Shown here in pieces: positions 1 to 9,536 of a stretch of DNA of 64,000 nucleotides; positions within the stretch are counted from its first letter, which is position 1, and each line of letters starts with the position of its first letter. The notes under the pieces are model-generated. The model worked only from the letters and a program-made list of their open reading frames with translations, searched no databases and was not told where the DNA came from. Source of the DNA: Rhodanobacter thiooxydans (GTDB lineage: Bacteria > Pseudomonadota > Gammaproteobacteria > Xanthomonadales > Rhodanobacteraceae); assembly GCF_021545845.1 (NCBI RefSeq), contig NZ_CP088923.1:124001-188000 (forward strand), read 5' to 3'. Position numbers and translations under genes: made by a program.

Positions 1-1290
1 GCCGGCGTCAGCGCCGCCGTCAGCCTGGGCTTTGCGTTCTGGGTTTCGCCGCCGCTGATGCTGGCGGCGCCGGTGCTGATGGGCCTGGGCCTGCTGGCAT
101 CGCGCGCCTACGGCCGCGAGCAGTCGCTGGTCGCGCGCCAGTACGTGGTCGACATGACCCGGCTGTTCTGGCACAGCGAGGATTTCCCGCGGCGCCTGCG
201 CCACGTTCGTTCGTTCGAGCGCGAGGCGGCTGAGCAGGCGAGCTATGGCGCCATTTCCGGGCGGCTGTGCCACGGCTACCGGCGCCAGCTGGAGCTGGTG
301 GCGTCCGGGCGGCTGCTGCTGGAATTGCTGGCGGCGGCCGGGATCGCCGCGCTGTTCGTGCTGGCCCATCGCTGGCACGGCGTCGAGCAGGCCGAGTTGA
401 TCGCGGTGTGCCTGCTGCTCGGGCGCCTGCTGCCCTACCTGGTGACCACGCGGCAGAGCTTCCAGCAGCTGCGCTCGGCCGCGCCGGCGTTCGAACTGTG
501 GCAGCGCTACATGAACCTGGAGCCGGTGTACGCCTCCGCGGCGTCGCCGCAGGCCGACGCTTCGGGCGCCGCGCTGCACATCGAGCGGATGCGGCTGACC
601 CCGCCGCCCGGCGGGCTGGAGATCGGCGGGCTGGTGCTGCGGCCCGGCGAGCTGACCCTGGTCTGTGGCGACTCCGGCATCGGCAAGAGCAGCCTGGTCG
701 ACGTGCTGGCCGGCATGATGACGCCCGAGGTTTTCGTGGCGCACCGCGACGGCCGACCGATCGACTTCGGCGCGTACCGCGAGCTGGTGCGCCACGGCGC
801 CTACGTCAGCCAGGACGTGCGGCCGTGGCAGCACTCCGTGCGCGAATGCCTGCGCTGGGCGGCACCCGACGCCACCGACGCGATGCTGTGCGATGCACTG
901 GCCGACGTCGGCCTCGACAAACGGCTGGCCGAGGCGCCGCAGGGGCTGGATACCGAACTGCGCGGCGCGTCGAGCCGGCTTTCCGGCGGCGAACTGCAGC
1001 GCCTGCTGCTGGCCCAGGTGATCCTGCGCCAGCCGTTCCTGGCCGTGCTGGACGAAGCCACCAGCGCCCTCGACGCCGCTTCGGAAACCGCCGTTCTCGC
1101 CACGATCAGGCGCCGCCTGCCGCAGACCATCCTGGTCGTCGTGTCGCACCGCCCCGGCGTGGCGGCGATCGCCGACCGGTACCTGACCATCGGCAGCGAC
1201 CTCGTCGCCACGGTCGCTGGGCGGCCGGTTCGTGGTGTGGCGGTGGCCGGATCGTCCAAGCTTCTCGAAAAAGCATCACCGCTCAGCTGA
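1..1290 (+). CDS. ABC exporter, fused permease and ATPase, 5' truncated
   Basis: The gene enters the window already open, in frame from base 1, so its start and first membrane segments are missing. The visible part (429 codons) holds the end of a transmembrane domain with hydrophobic stretches, then an ABC ATPase from about residue 200. Walker A GDSGIGKSS is at bases 667-693; the signature LSGGELQRL, Walker B LAVLDEATSALD and the switch histidine in VVVSHRP follow. This order (membrane domain then ATPase in one chain) is that of exporter-type half-transporters. The substrate cannot be told. It ends 43 bases before ntrB; no functional link is evident. Confidence 0.85.
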   Translation, partial: AGVSAAVSLGFAFWVSPPLMLAAPVLMGLGLLASRAYGREQSLVARQYVVDMTRLFWHSEDFPRRLRHVRSFEREAAEQASYGAISGRLCHGYRRQLELVASGRLLLELLAAAGIAALFVLAHRWHGVEQAELIAVCLLLGRLLPYLVTTRQSFQQLRSAAPAFELWQRYMNLEPVYASAASPQADASGAALHIERMRLTPPPGGLEIGGLVLRPGELTLVCGDSGIGKSSLVDVLAGMMTPEVFVAHRDGRPIDFGAYRELVRHGAYVSQDVRPWQHSVRECLRWAAPDATDAMLCDALADVGLDKRLAEAPQGLDTELRGASSRLSGGELQRLLLAQVILRQPFLAVLDEATSALDAASETAVLATIRRRLPQTILVVVSHRPGVAAIADRYLTIGSDLVATVAGRPVRGVAVAGSSKLLEKASPLS

Positions 1291-1298
1291 AAGTCGAT

Positions 1299-1334
1299 TT
1301 GCACCAAGACGAGACATTGCCCATGATGGTGCAA
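1299..1334. promoter_or_regulatory. NtrC-like inverted repeat at the ntrB start
   Basis: A perfect 8-bp inverted repeat, TTGCACCA (1299-1306) and TGGTGCAA (1327-1334), has its last base on the A of the ntrB start codon. Each arm matches the half-site of classical NtrC operators, where the halves are only about 3 bp apart. Here they are 20 bp apart. A tighter partial dyad, TTGC-N10-GCAA (1317-1334), overlaps the right arm. This suggests NtrC-type autorepression, but that is inference. Confidence 0.45.
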
Positions 1335-2344
1335 TGAACGAGCTGGTGTGGCGGACGTGGGCGGAACAGACGGCGACCGGGCTGGCCCTGGTCGACGCGA
1401 ACCTGCGTCTGCGCTGGCTCAACCCCGCGCTGGTCGAAGGCCTGGGGCTGGGTTTCCGCAACGCGGTGGGACAGTCGCTCGGCCTGCTGCTGGACGATGC
1501 CGACGAGGGCGCGGCGCAGGCGGCAAAGGTGTTGGCGGAGCAGCGGTCGACGCAGTGGCGCGCCGTGGCGCTGGCCACGGCCGACGACCGCAAGCTCAGC
1601 GCGGACATCGCGCTGCAGCCGTTCGGCGACGGCCTGCTGCTGGAAGTGCACGTGCTGGCCGAACCGTCGCCGGCCACCTCGCCGCTGTCGGCCACCCTGC
1701 GCGGCTTCGCGCACGAGGTGAAGAACCCGCTGGCCGGCCTGCGCGGCGCGGCGCAGCTGCTGCAGCGACGGATCGAGGGCGAGGACCTGCAGGCGCTGGC
1801 CGGCATGATCATCGCCGAGGCCGACCGCCTCGGTGCGCTGGCCAACCGCCTGCTGCATCACGACGGCGCGGCGCAGCTCGGCCCGGTCAACATCCATCGC
1901 CTGCTGGAGCGGCTCGCCGACCTGCTGCTGGCCGAACCCGCGCCGCCGCAGCTGCGCCACGACTACGACCCCAGCGTGCCCGACCTGCACGGCGACGCCG
2001 ATCGCCTGCAGCAGATCCTGCTGAACCTTGCGCGCAACGCGCTGGAAGCCGGCGCACGCACGCTCACCCTGCGCACGCGGATCGAGCACGGCGTGCGCGT
2101 GGGCGAGCGGATGCTGCGCATGGCGCTGCGCGTGGACGTGATCGACGACGGCCCCGGCGTGCCCGCCGCGCTGCGCGACACCTTGTTCCAGCCGCTGGTC
2201 TCCGGCCGCGCCGACGGCACTGGCCTGGGCCTGGCGCTGTCGCGCGAGATCGCCCACGAACACGGTGGCGAACTGCGCTACGCCAGCCGCCCCGGCCACA
2301 CCGTGTTCTCGCTGTACCTGCCCATGGAGCGCCCGCATGACTGA
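1334..2344 (+). CDS. glnL: NtrB-type nitrogen-regulation sensor histidine kinase
   Basis: A soluble 336-residue kinase. An N-terminal PAS-like region (about residues 10-100, beginning WAEQTATGLALVDANLRL) precedes the dimerisation helix with phospho-acceptor His127 in FAHEVKNPLAG. A GHKL ATPase domain follows with N box LLNLARNALEAG, DDGPGVP and GTGLGLALSRE. There are no membrane segments, as is usual for NtrB. The start was set at 1334 because homology begins at MNELVW; an upstream in-frame start would only add low-complexity sequence from the ABC-gene tail. Its partner ntrC lies 281 bp downstream on the same strand, separated by two repeats. In the family NtrB phosphorylates NtrC under nitrogen limitation under PII control; glnA and glnB are not in the window. 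Confidence 0.88.
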   Translation: MNELVWRTWAEQTATGLALVDANLRLRWLNPALVEGLGLGFRNAVGQSLGLLLDDADEGAAQAAKVLAEQRSTQWRAVALATADDRKLSADIALQPFGDGLLLEVHVLAEPSPATSPLSATLRGFAHEVKNPLAGLRGAAQLLQRRIEGEDLQALAGMIIAEADRLGALANRLLHHDGAAQLGPVNIHRLLERLADLLLAEPAPPQLRHDYDPSVPDLHGDADRLQQILLNLARNALEAGARTLTLRTRIEHGVRVGERMLRMALRVDVIDDGPGVPAALRDTLFQPLVSGRADGTGLGLALSREIAHEHGGELRYASRPGHTVFSLYLPMERPHD

Positions 2345-2362
2345 TTCGCGCATGCACGCTCT

Positions 2363-2470
2363 GCTCCCTCCCCTGCGTCGCAGGGGAGGGCTGGGGTGGG
2401 GTGCGCTCTTGATCTCTCTCGCGACCCGGCGCAACCCCCTCCCAACCTCCCCCTGCAGGCAGGGGGAGGA
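2363..2470 (+). repeat. 108-bp intergenic repeat, copy 1
   Basis: It runs from GCTCCCTCCCCTGCGTCGC to CAGGGGGAGGA. It consists of two palindromic blocks (CCCTCCCCTGC...GCAGGGGAGGG and CCTCCCCCTGC...GCAGGGGGAGG) joined by a variable centre. A second copy follows after 30 bp, and an opposite-strand copy lies between edd and eda. It does not code. Confidence 0.85.
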
Positions 2471-2500
2471 GCTCGGCGGAGCGAGCCATGTCCCGCACGT

Positions 2501-2608
2501 GCTCCCTCCCTTACGTAGCAGGGGAGGGCTGGGGTGGGGTGCGCTCTCGATCTTCCCCGCCACCCGGCGCTACCCCCTCCCAACCTCCCCCTGCAGGCAG
2601 GGGGAGGA
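2501..2608 (+). repeat. 108-bp intergenic repeat, copy 2
   Basis: Same length and block order as copy 1 at 2363, with scattered differences (for example TTACGTAGCA in the first palindrome). It ends GGGGGAGGA 17 bases before the ntrC start, so its purine-rich end is part of the ntrC leader. Confidence 0.85.
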
Positions 2609-2625
2609 ATCCGTAGAGATGAGCG

Positions 2626-4005
<1,380 letters not shown>

Positions 4006-4044
4006 CGCCCGCGACGCCTCCTCCTCCTTGTGTCGTCCTCCCGC

Positions 4045-4114
4045 GTAGGGCGGGCACTGCCCGCCGCTTCTGCGTAGGCGTCGCATGGCGAATGGCGGGC
4101 GGTGCCCGCCCTAC
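4045..4114. repeat. GTAG-headed palindromic repeat pair
   Basis: GTAGGGCGGGCACTGCCCGCC at the left is mirrored by GGCGGGCGGTGCCCGCCCTAC at the right, giving two facing hairpins with GTAG/CTAC ends. It lies between the convergent ntrC and GH94 genes, and its right end reaches into the GH94 stop codon. It may also act as a bidirectional terminator. Confidence 0.8.
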
Positions 4115-7100
4115 GGTCCAAGGGTGATGCGCAGGCGGTGTGTGCCGCCGTCATCGGCCAGCGGCACCTCCTCGCTGGCAACTAGCGTTTGGCCGTCCAG
4201 TTCAACCTTCGCCACACCACGGCAAACCCGCTGCGGGTTCTCCACCTCGATCTCGTAGCAGGTGACATGCCGTTCGCCGTGGCGGCGGTAGCTGAGCCGG
4301 AAACCTGGCCAGTCCTTCGGCATGCACGGCTCGATGCGCAGCCGCTCGCCATGCAGATGGAAGCCGAGCAATGCCTCCAGTCCGGCGCGATACAGCCAGC
4401 CGGCGGAGCCGGTGTACCAGGTCCAGCCGCCGCGGCCGAGGTGCGGCGCCACCGAATAGACGTCCGCACAGGCGACGTAGGGTTCCACCTTGTAGCGCTC
4501 GATCGCTTCGGGGCTGTCGCCGTGGCGGATCGGGTTGAGCAGGTTGAACAGTCCGCCGGCACGGTCGCCGTCGCCGAGGCCGGCCCAGGCGAAGATCGAC
4601 CAGACCGCGCCGTGCGTGTACTGGCCACCGTTCTCGCGCACGCCGGGCGGGTAGCCCTTGATATAGCCGGGGTTCTCGCGGCTGTGGTCGAACGGCGGGG
4701 TGAACAGGCGCGCGATGCGATTGTCGTGGTCGAGCAGCAGGCGATCGACCGAGTCCATCGCCTGCACCGCGTGCGCGCGATCGGTGATGCCGGCCAGCAC
4801 GCTCCACGATTGCGCGATGGCGTCGATGCGGCACTCGTCGCTTGCGTGCGAACCCAGCGGCGTGCCGTCGTCGTAGTAGCCGCGGCGATACCACTGGCCG
4901 TCCCACGCCCGTTCCAGCGCGGCACGCAGCGCGTCGGCATGGCTGCGCCAGCGCTGCGCGCGCTCCTGCTCGTCGCGTCGTTCGGCGTACGGCGCCAGCG
5001 CGCCGATGGTGGCGAGCAGGAACCAGCCAAGCCAGCTGCTCTCGCCGCGTCCCTCGGCGCCGACCGCGTTCATGCCGTCGTTCCAGTCGCCGCTGCCGAT
5101 CGGCGGCAGGCCGTGCGCGCCGCAGGCGAGGCTGGTGTCGATCGCCAGCGCGCAGTGCTCGTACACGCTGGCTTGCCGCTCGGAGGGCTCGGGCTGGAAG
5201 AACGCGTCGGTGGCGCCGTCGGGTATCGGCTGGCCGGCGAGGAACGGCAGCGCTTCGTCCAGCACGGCTGCATCGCCGCTCACCTCGACGTAATGCATGG
5301 CCACGTACGCCAGCCAGAGGCAATCATCGCTGACTTTCGTGCGGATGCCCTGGCCGTGCGGCGGCAGCCACCAGTGCTGCACGTCGCCTTCGGCGAACTG
5401 GCGGCCGGCGGCGCGCAGCAGGTGTTCGCGGGCGAGATCGGGGCGGCTCACGCACAGCGCCATCACATCCTGCAGCTGGTCGCGGAAACCGTAGGCGCCG
5501 CTGGCCTGGTAGTAGGCGGTGCGCGCCCACAGCCGGCAACCGGCGACCTGGTACGGCAGCCAGTCGTTGAGCAGGATGTCCAGCGCACGATCGGGCGTGC
5601 GCACCTGCACGGCATCGAGCAGGCCATTCCACTGCGCGGCGATGTCGGCGTGCACGTCGTCCATGTCGATCACGCGATATTTCTCCACCAGCGCCTGCGC
5701 GGCGGCCTCGTCGGTGGCCTCGCCGAGCAGAAGCCGCAGGTCGAGCTGCGTGCCCGGCGGCAGTTCGATGCGCACCTGCAGGGCGCCGCACGGTTCCAGT
5801 CCGGCACCGAGACGGCCGGACAGCGGCGCGCCGTCGCGCAGCGCGAGCGGCAGCGCGACCGTGCCGAGCGGCCCCAGGAATTCGTAGCGGTCGCCGCTCA
5901 TCGAATGCGCGGGTCCGGCCAGGTCGATGAACGCCACGCGGTCGCCGAAGTCGGGCCGCCAGCGGTTGCGCGCGAACAAGGCGCCGGTGCGCTCGTCACG
6001 CGACGTGATCACGAACGGCGCCGGCGTGCTGCCGTTCGCGCCCAGCGCCCACTCGACGTAAGCGGTCACCGACAGCCGCCGCGCGCGCGGCGAGCGATTG
6101 CGCAGGCGCAGGCGCGACAGCTTGAGCGGGTCGTCCGTCGGCACGCACTGCAGCAGCTCCAGTTCGATGCCGTGCGCGTCGTTCTCGAAGCGCGTCCAGC
6201 CCTTGCCGTGGGTGGCCGCGTAGTGCGCGCCGGCCACGCGGATCGGCAGCGCGGTGGCGCTCCACAGCACGCCGGTGTCCTCGTCGCGCAGGTACAGCAC
6301 GTCGTGCGGGCTGTCGCTGACCGGATCGTTCGGCCACGGCGTCAGCGGATTCTGCTGGCTGTTGAGCGACCATGCGTAGCCGCCGCCTTCGGCCGACAGC
6401 ATGCAGCCGAACGCGGGGTTGGCGATCACGTTCACCCACGGTGCGGGCGTGGGGCGCTGTTCGTCGAGTTCGATCCGGTAGGCGCGGCCACCATCGACGA
6501 AGCCGCCGTAGCCGTTGGCGAATTCCGGCGCGTCGGTGCTGGCGGTGACGGCGGCAGCCGCAGCCGTGGTGGCTGCGCGGATCGCCGATGGCGCGGCGGG
6601 GGCGGGCGTCGACCCGGGCGCGGCCGGCGCCGGCGGCGCGCCATCCAGCACCACGCGCGCGACCGTCAGCAGGCCGTTGCGCAGGTCCTCGCCGATCGCG
6701 TCGTCGCGCAACGCGAACAGTTCGGCCTTGGGCAACCGGTCACCGGTTTTCAGGCGCGCCTGCTGCGCACTCACCAGCGGATCGAGCGCGGCTTGCCACG
6801 CGTCGCCGGCGCCGTGCAGCAACACCACGTCGACGGCGAGTTGCTGGCTGCGCCAATACTGCTGTGCCTGCAGCACCTCGTTCACGCGCGCCAGGTCGTC
6901 GGCTTCGCCGAGGCGAAGCAGGATGATCGGCCGGTCGCCGGAGATGCCGGCGGACCACAGCACTGGCGCGCCGCCGCGGCCGCGCGCCAGCGCGTCGGGC
7001 GCCGCGCGCTGGCGCGGATCGTTGTACAGCAGCGCGCTCATCCAGCCGGTGAATCGCGCCGCCTGCGCGGCGCCGATGCCGAGTCGTCGGCGCTCGGCTT

Positions 7101-7980
7101 CGGCCTGTTGCCCGGCGCCGTCGAACAACCGCTCGGCGGCGTCCGCATCGCCGAGTTGGGTGGTCAGCGCCATGGCGCCGTCGCGCGAATCGGCCAATCG
7201 CGTCCACAGCAGCAGGGTCACGCTGCTGTCCGGCGCCAGCGTGAAGCGTCGGCGCAGGCTGAATACTGGATCGAGCACGCAGCCGACCGTGTTCGACAAC
7301 GCGGCCCCCGGCTGCATCGCCTGCGCATCACGCAGCGTGCGCAGGCGACCGAGGAAGCGCGCACGGTCGGTTTCGCATTCGCCGGCATCGCCGCCTTCCG
7401 CCCCGGCGATCTGCATCGCCTGCGCGGCCCACACCTCGGCCTCGCTGGCGTCGCGCCGCCGCCGCGTGGCCAGCAGCATGCCGTGTGTGGCGTCCCGCGC
7501 GGTCTGCACGAACATCTTGGAGAACGCCGGATGCGCGTCGTCGGCACTGATCTGGCCGAGCACCAACTCTGCGTACGAAGTCAGCGACAGCGTGCGCTTG
7601 CGGTCGCCGTGGTTGCTCAAGCTGAGCCGGCGCAGTTCGATGTCGGCGTCGGCGGCTACCGCCACCTCCAGCACGCTATGTACGCTGTGGTGGCGCCGGC
7701 TGAAACGGGCGCAGCCGGCGTCGAACGCGACCGCGTCGTCCGGCCTGTGCGTGCCATACGGCTGCCGGCTGGCTGACCAGGCTTCACCGTCATCCTCGTC
7801 GCGCAGCAGCAGGTAGCTGCCCCAGCCGTCACCGACCGGATCCTCGCGCCAGCGCGTCACCGCCAGGCCGCGCCAGCGGCTGAAGCCGGCGCCGTTCGCG
7901 CCCAGCATCACGCTGTAGCGACCGTTGGACAGCAGGCAGCGCTGCTCCGCATCGATGCTGCGCGAGGAAGGCGATGGCAT
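4111..7980 (-). CDS. GH94 / GT36-type phosphorylase, probably beta-1,2-oligoglucan
   Basis: 1289 residues, starting at an ATG with GGAG five bases upstream; a further upstream ATG only adds sequence without homology. Two beta-sandwich (GT36) modules can be seen, the first starting LLSNGRYSVMLGANGAGFS near residue 15 and the second around NVIANPAFGCMLSAEGGGY near 490. An (alpha/alpha)6 catalytic domain follows. It carries GSGDWNDGMN (Asp968), the motif holding the catalytic Asp of GH94 phosphorylases. This layout equals the C-terminal half of cyclic beta-1,2-glucan synthase (NdvB/Cgs), but the GT84 synthase part is absent. Together with the divergent GH144-like gene this suggests phosphorolysis of sophoro-oligosaccharides to glucose-1-phosphate. 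The chain is longer than characterised sophorose-type phosphorylases (about 1100). Substrate is inferred. No signal peptide is seen. Confidence 0.85.
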   Translation of the reverse strand: MPSPSSRSIDAEQRCLLSNGRYSVMLGANGAGFSRWRGLAVTRWREDPVGDGWGSYLLLRDEDDGEAWSASRQPYGTHRPDDAVAFDAGCARFSRRHHSVHSVLEVAVAADADIELRRLSLSNHGDRKRTLSLTSYAELVLGQISADDAHPAFSKMFVQTARDATHGMLLATRRRRDASEAEVWAAQAMQIAGAEGGDAGECETDRARFLGRLRTLRDAQAMQPGAALSNTVGCVLDPVFSLRRRFTLAPDSSVTLLLWTRLADSRDGAMALTTQLGDADAAERLFDGAGQQAEAERRRLGIGAAQAARFTGWMSALLYNDPRQRAAPDALARGRGGAPVLWSAGISGDRPIILLRLGEADDLARVNEVLQAQQYWRSQQLAVDVVLLHGAGDAWQAALDPLVSAQQARLKTGDRLPKAELFALRDDAIGEDLRNGLLTVARVVLDGAPPAPAAPGSTPAPAAPSAIRAATTAAAAAVTASTDAPEFANGYGGFVDGGRAYRIELDEQRPTPAPWVNVIANPAFGCMLSAEGGGYAWSLNSQQNPLTPWPNDPVSDSPHDVLYLRDEDTGVLWSATALPIRVAGAHYAATHGKGWTRFENDAHGIELELLQCVPTDDPLKLSRLRLRNRSPRARRLSVTAYVEWALGANGSTPAPFVITSRDERTGALFARNRWRPDFGDRVAFIDLAGPAHSMSGDRYEFLGPLGTVALPLALRDGAPLSGRLGAGLEPCGALQVRIELPPGTQLDLRLLLGEATDEAAAQALVEKYRVIDMDDVHADIAAQWNGLLDAVQVRTPDRALDILLNDWLPYQVAGCRLWARTAYYQASGAYGFRDQLQDVMALCVSRPDLAREHLLRAAGRQFAEGDVQHWWLPPHGQGIRTKVSDDCLWLAYVAMHYVEVSGDAAVLDEALPFLAGQPIPDGATDAFFQPEPSERQASVYEHCALAIDTSLACGAHGLPPIGSGDWNDGMNAVGAEGRGESSWLGWFLLATIGALAPYAERRDEQERAQRWRSHADALRAALERAWDGQWYRRGYYDDGTPLGSHASDECRIDAIAQSWSVLAGITDRAHAVQAMDSVDRLLLDHDNRIARLFTPPFDHSRENPGYIKGYPPGVRENGGQYTHGAVWSIFAWAGLGDGDRAGGLFNLLNPIRHGDSPEAIERYKVEPYVACADVYSVAPHLGRGGWTWYTGSAGWLYRAGLEALLGFHLHGERLRIEPCMPKDWPGFRLSYRRHGERHVTCYEIEVENPQRVCRGVAKVELDGQTLVASEEVPLADDGGTHRLRITLGP

Positions 7981-8167
7981 GGCGACTCCGTCGACGGCGA
8001 CGAAAGTTCCAGCGTGCGCCGCGCGAAGCATAGGCGGCGTCAATCCGCGCTTCACCCTGCCGCGGAGTAGGATGCATGCCGCATCCATCGAGCATGCGGG
8101 TCCGGCGCCGAGGCGCGGCGTCTAGCGCGCCCGGGTGCCCTCACTGCGACAGGCCACGACGAGATCC

Positions 8168-9502
8168 ATGCGTTCCCACCCGCCCAGCCATCCGCTCGGA
8201 TCCGATACGCGGCTGCAGCGCCTGCAGAACAAGGCGTTCGCCTACTTCCAGTACGAGACGAACCTGCAGAACGGCCTGGTCTCCGACAAGACCGCGCCGG
8301 ACTGGCCGGCCAGCATCGCCGCGACCGGGCTGGCGCTGAGCTGCTACCCGGTGGCGGTCGAACGCGGGCTGATGAGCCGGCACGAGGCGATCAAGCGCAC
8401 GCTCGCCGCGCTGCGCTTCTTCCGCGACAGTCCGCAGGGCACCGAACCTGACGCCAGCGGCTACCGCGGCTTCTATTACCACTTCCTCGACATGCAGACC
8501 GGCCGGCGCGTGTGGCAGTGCGAACTGTCCACCGTGGACAGCGCCTTCCTGTTCGCCGGCATGCTGACCGCCGCCGCGTACTTCGACGACGACAGCGCCG
8601 AGCAGAAGGAGATCCGCGACACGGCGAACTTCCTCTATCAGCGCGCCGACTGGCCGTGGGCGCAGGCCGCGGACGGCACCATCGGCCACGGCTGGCACCC
8701 GGAAAGCGGCTTCATCCCGCATCGCTGGCAGGGCTACGACGAGGGCCTGCTGCTGTACGTGCTGGCGCTCGGCTCGCCGACACATCCGCTGCCGCCCGCA
8801 GCCTATGCGGCCTGGTCGTCCACCTACGAGTGGAAGCGCTGCTACGACATCGACTACCTGTACTGCGGCCCACTGTTCACCCACCAGCTGTCGCAGGTGT
8901 GGATCGACTTTCGCGGCATCCGGGACGCGTTCATGCGCGGCAAGGGCATCGACTATTTCGAGAACAGCCGCCGCGCCACCCTGGTCCAGCAGCGCTATGC
9001 GAGCGACAACCCGCTGGGCTTCAAGGGCTACGGCGAGCACTGCTGGGGCATCACCGCCAGCGACGGGCCCGGCCCGGCGACACTGAAGATCGACGGCATC
9101 GAGCGCCGGTTCTACGACTACGTCGGCCGCGGCGCGCCGTACGGCATCGACGACGGCACGCTGGCGCCGTGGGCGGTAGTGGCGTCGCTGCCGTTCGCGC
9201 CGGAGATCGTGCTGCCGACGGTGCACTACTTCATCCACACGCTGCAGCTGCACGACGCGCATCCCTACGGCTTCAAGGCCAGCTTCAACCAGACCTGGGT
9301 CGACAAGCCCGGCCAGCCGCTGGACGGCTGGGTATCGCCGTACTGTTTCGGTGTCAACCTCGGCCCGATCATGCTGATGGTGGAGAACCATCGCAGCGGC
9401 ATGCCATGGCAGCTGATGCGCGGCTGCCGCGCCATCGTCGACGGGCTGCGCCGCGCCGGCTTCGACGGCGGCTGGCTGGATGCCGGCAAACGGCACGCAT
9501 GA
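8168..9502 (+). CDS. GH144/glycoamylase-like protein, probable beta-1,2-glucanase
   Basis: 444 residues with the hallmarks of the glycoamylase-like (PF10091) / GH144 family. Examples are LQNKAFAYFQYETNLQNGLV near the N terminus, YRGFYYHFLDMQTGRRVW, ELSTVDSAFLFAGML, and YGEHCWGITASDGP. Family members are endo-beta-1,2-glucanases or the glycoamylase-like module of cyclic beta-1,2-glucan synthase. No export signal is evident. The start was placed at the ATG after GAGATCC; a GTG 33 bases upstream is possible. It is divergent from the GH94 gene (187-bp spacer) and 34 bases ahead of gnd, so it probably heads a glucan-to-phosphogluconate unit. Exact activity is inferred. Confidence 0.8.
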   Translation: MRSHPPSHPLGSDTRLQRLQNKAFAYFQYETNLQNGLVSDKTAPDWPASIAATGLALSCYPVAVERGLMSRHEAIKRTLAALRFFRDSPQGTEPDASGYRGFYYHFLDMQTGRRVWQCELSTVDSAFLFAGMLTAAAYFDDDSAEQKEIRDTANFLYQRADWPWAQAADGTIGHGWHPESGFIPHRWQGYDEGLLLYVLALGSPTHPLPPAAYAAWSSTYEWKRCYDIDYLYCGPLFTHQLSQVWIDFRGIRDAFMRGKGIDYFENSRRATLVQQRYASDNPLGFKGYGEHCWGITASDGPGPATLKIDGIERRFYDYVGRGAPYGIDDGTLAPWAVVASLPFAPEIVLPTVHYFIHTLQLHDAHPYGFKASFNQTWVDKPGQPLDGWVSPYCFGVNLGPIMLMVENHRSGMPWQLMRGCRAIVDGLRRAGFDGGWLDAGKRHA

Positions 9503-9536
9503 ACACGACAACCTTTCCCGTTACGGAGTGAGCACG

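Noticed and set aside
1299..1320. Sigma-54 promoter for ntrB
   Set aside because: No GG-N10-GC with proper flanks could be aligned.
4189..7776. Very long open frame (1195 codons) antisense to the GH94 gene
   Set aside because: It mirrors a real gene in GC-rich DNA; its protein is arginine/alanine-rich with no domain, whereas the opposite strand has full GH94 motifs.
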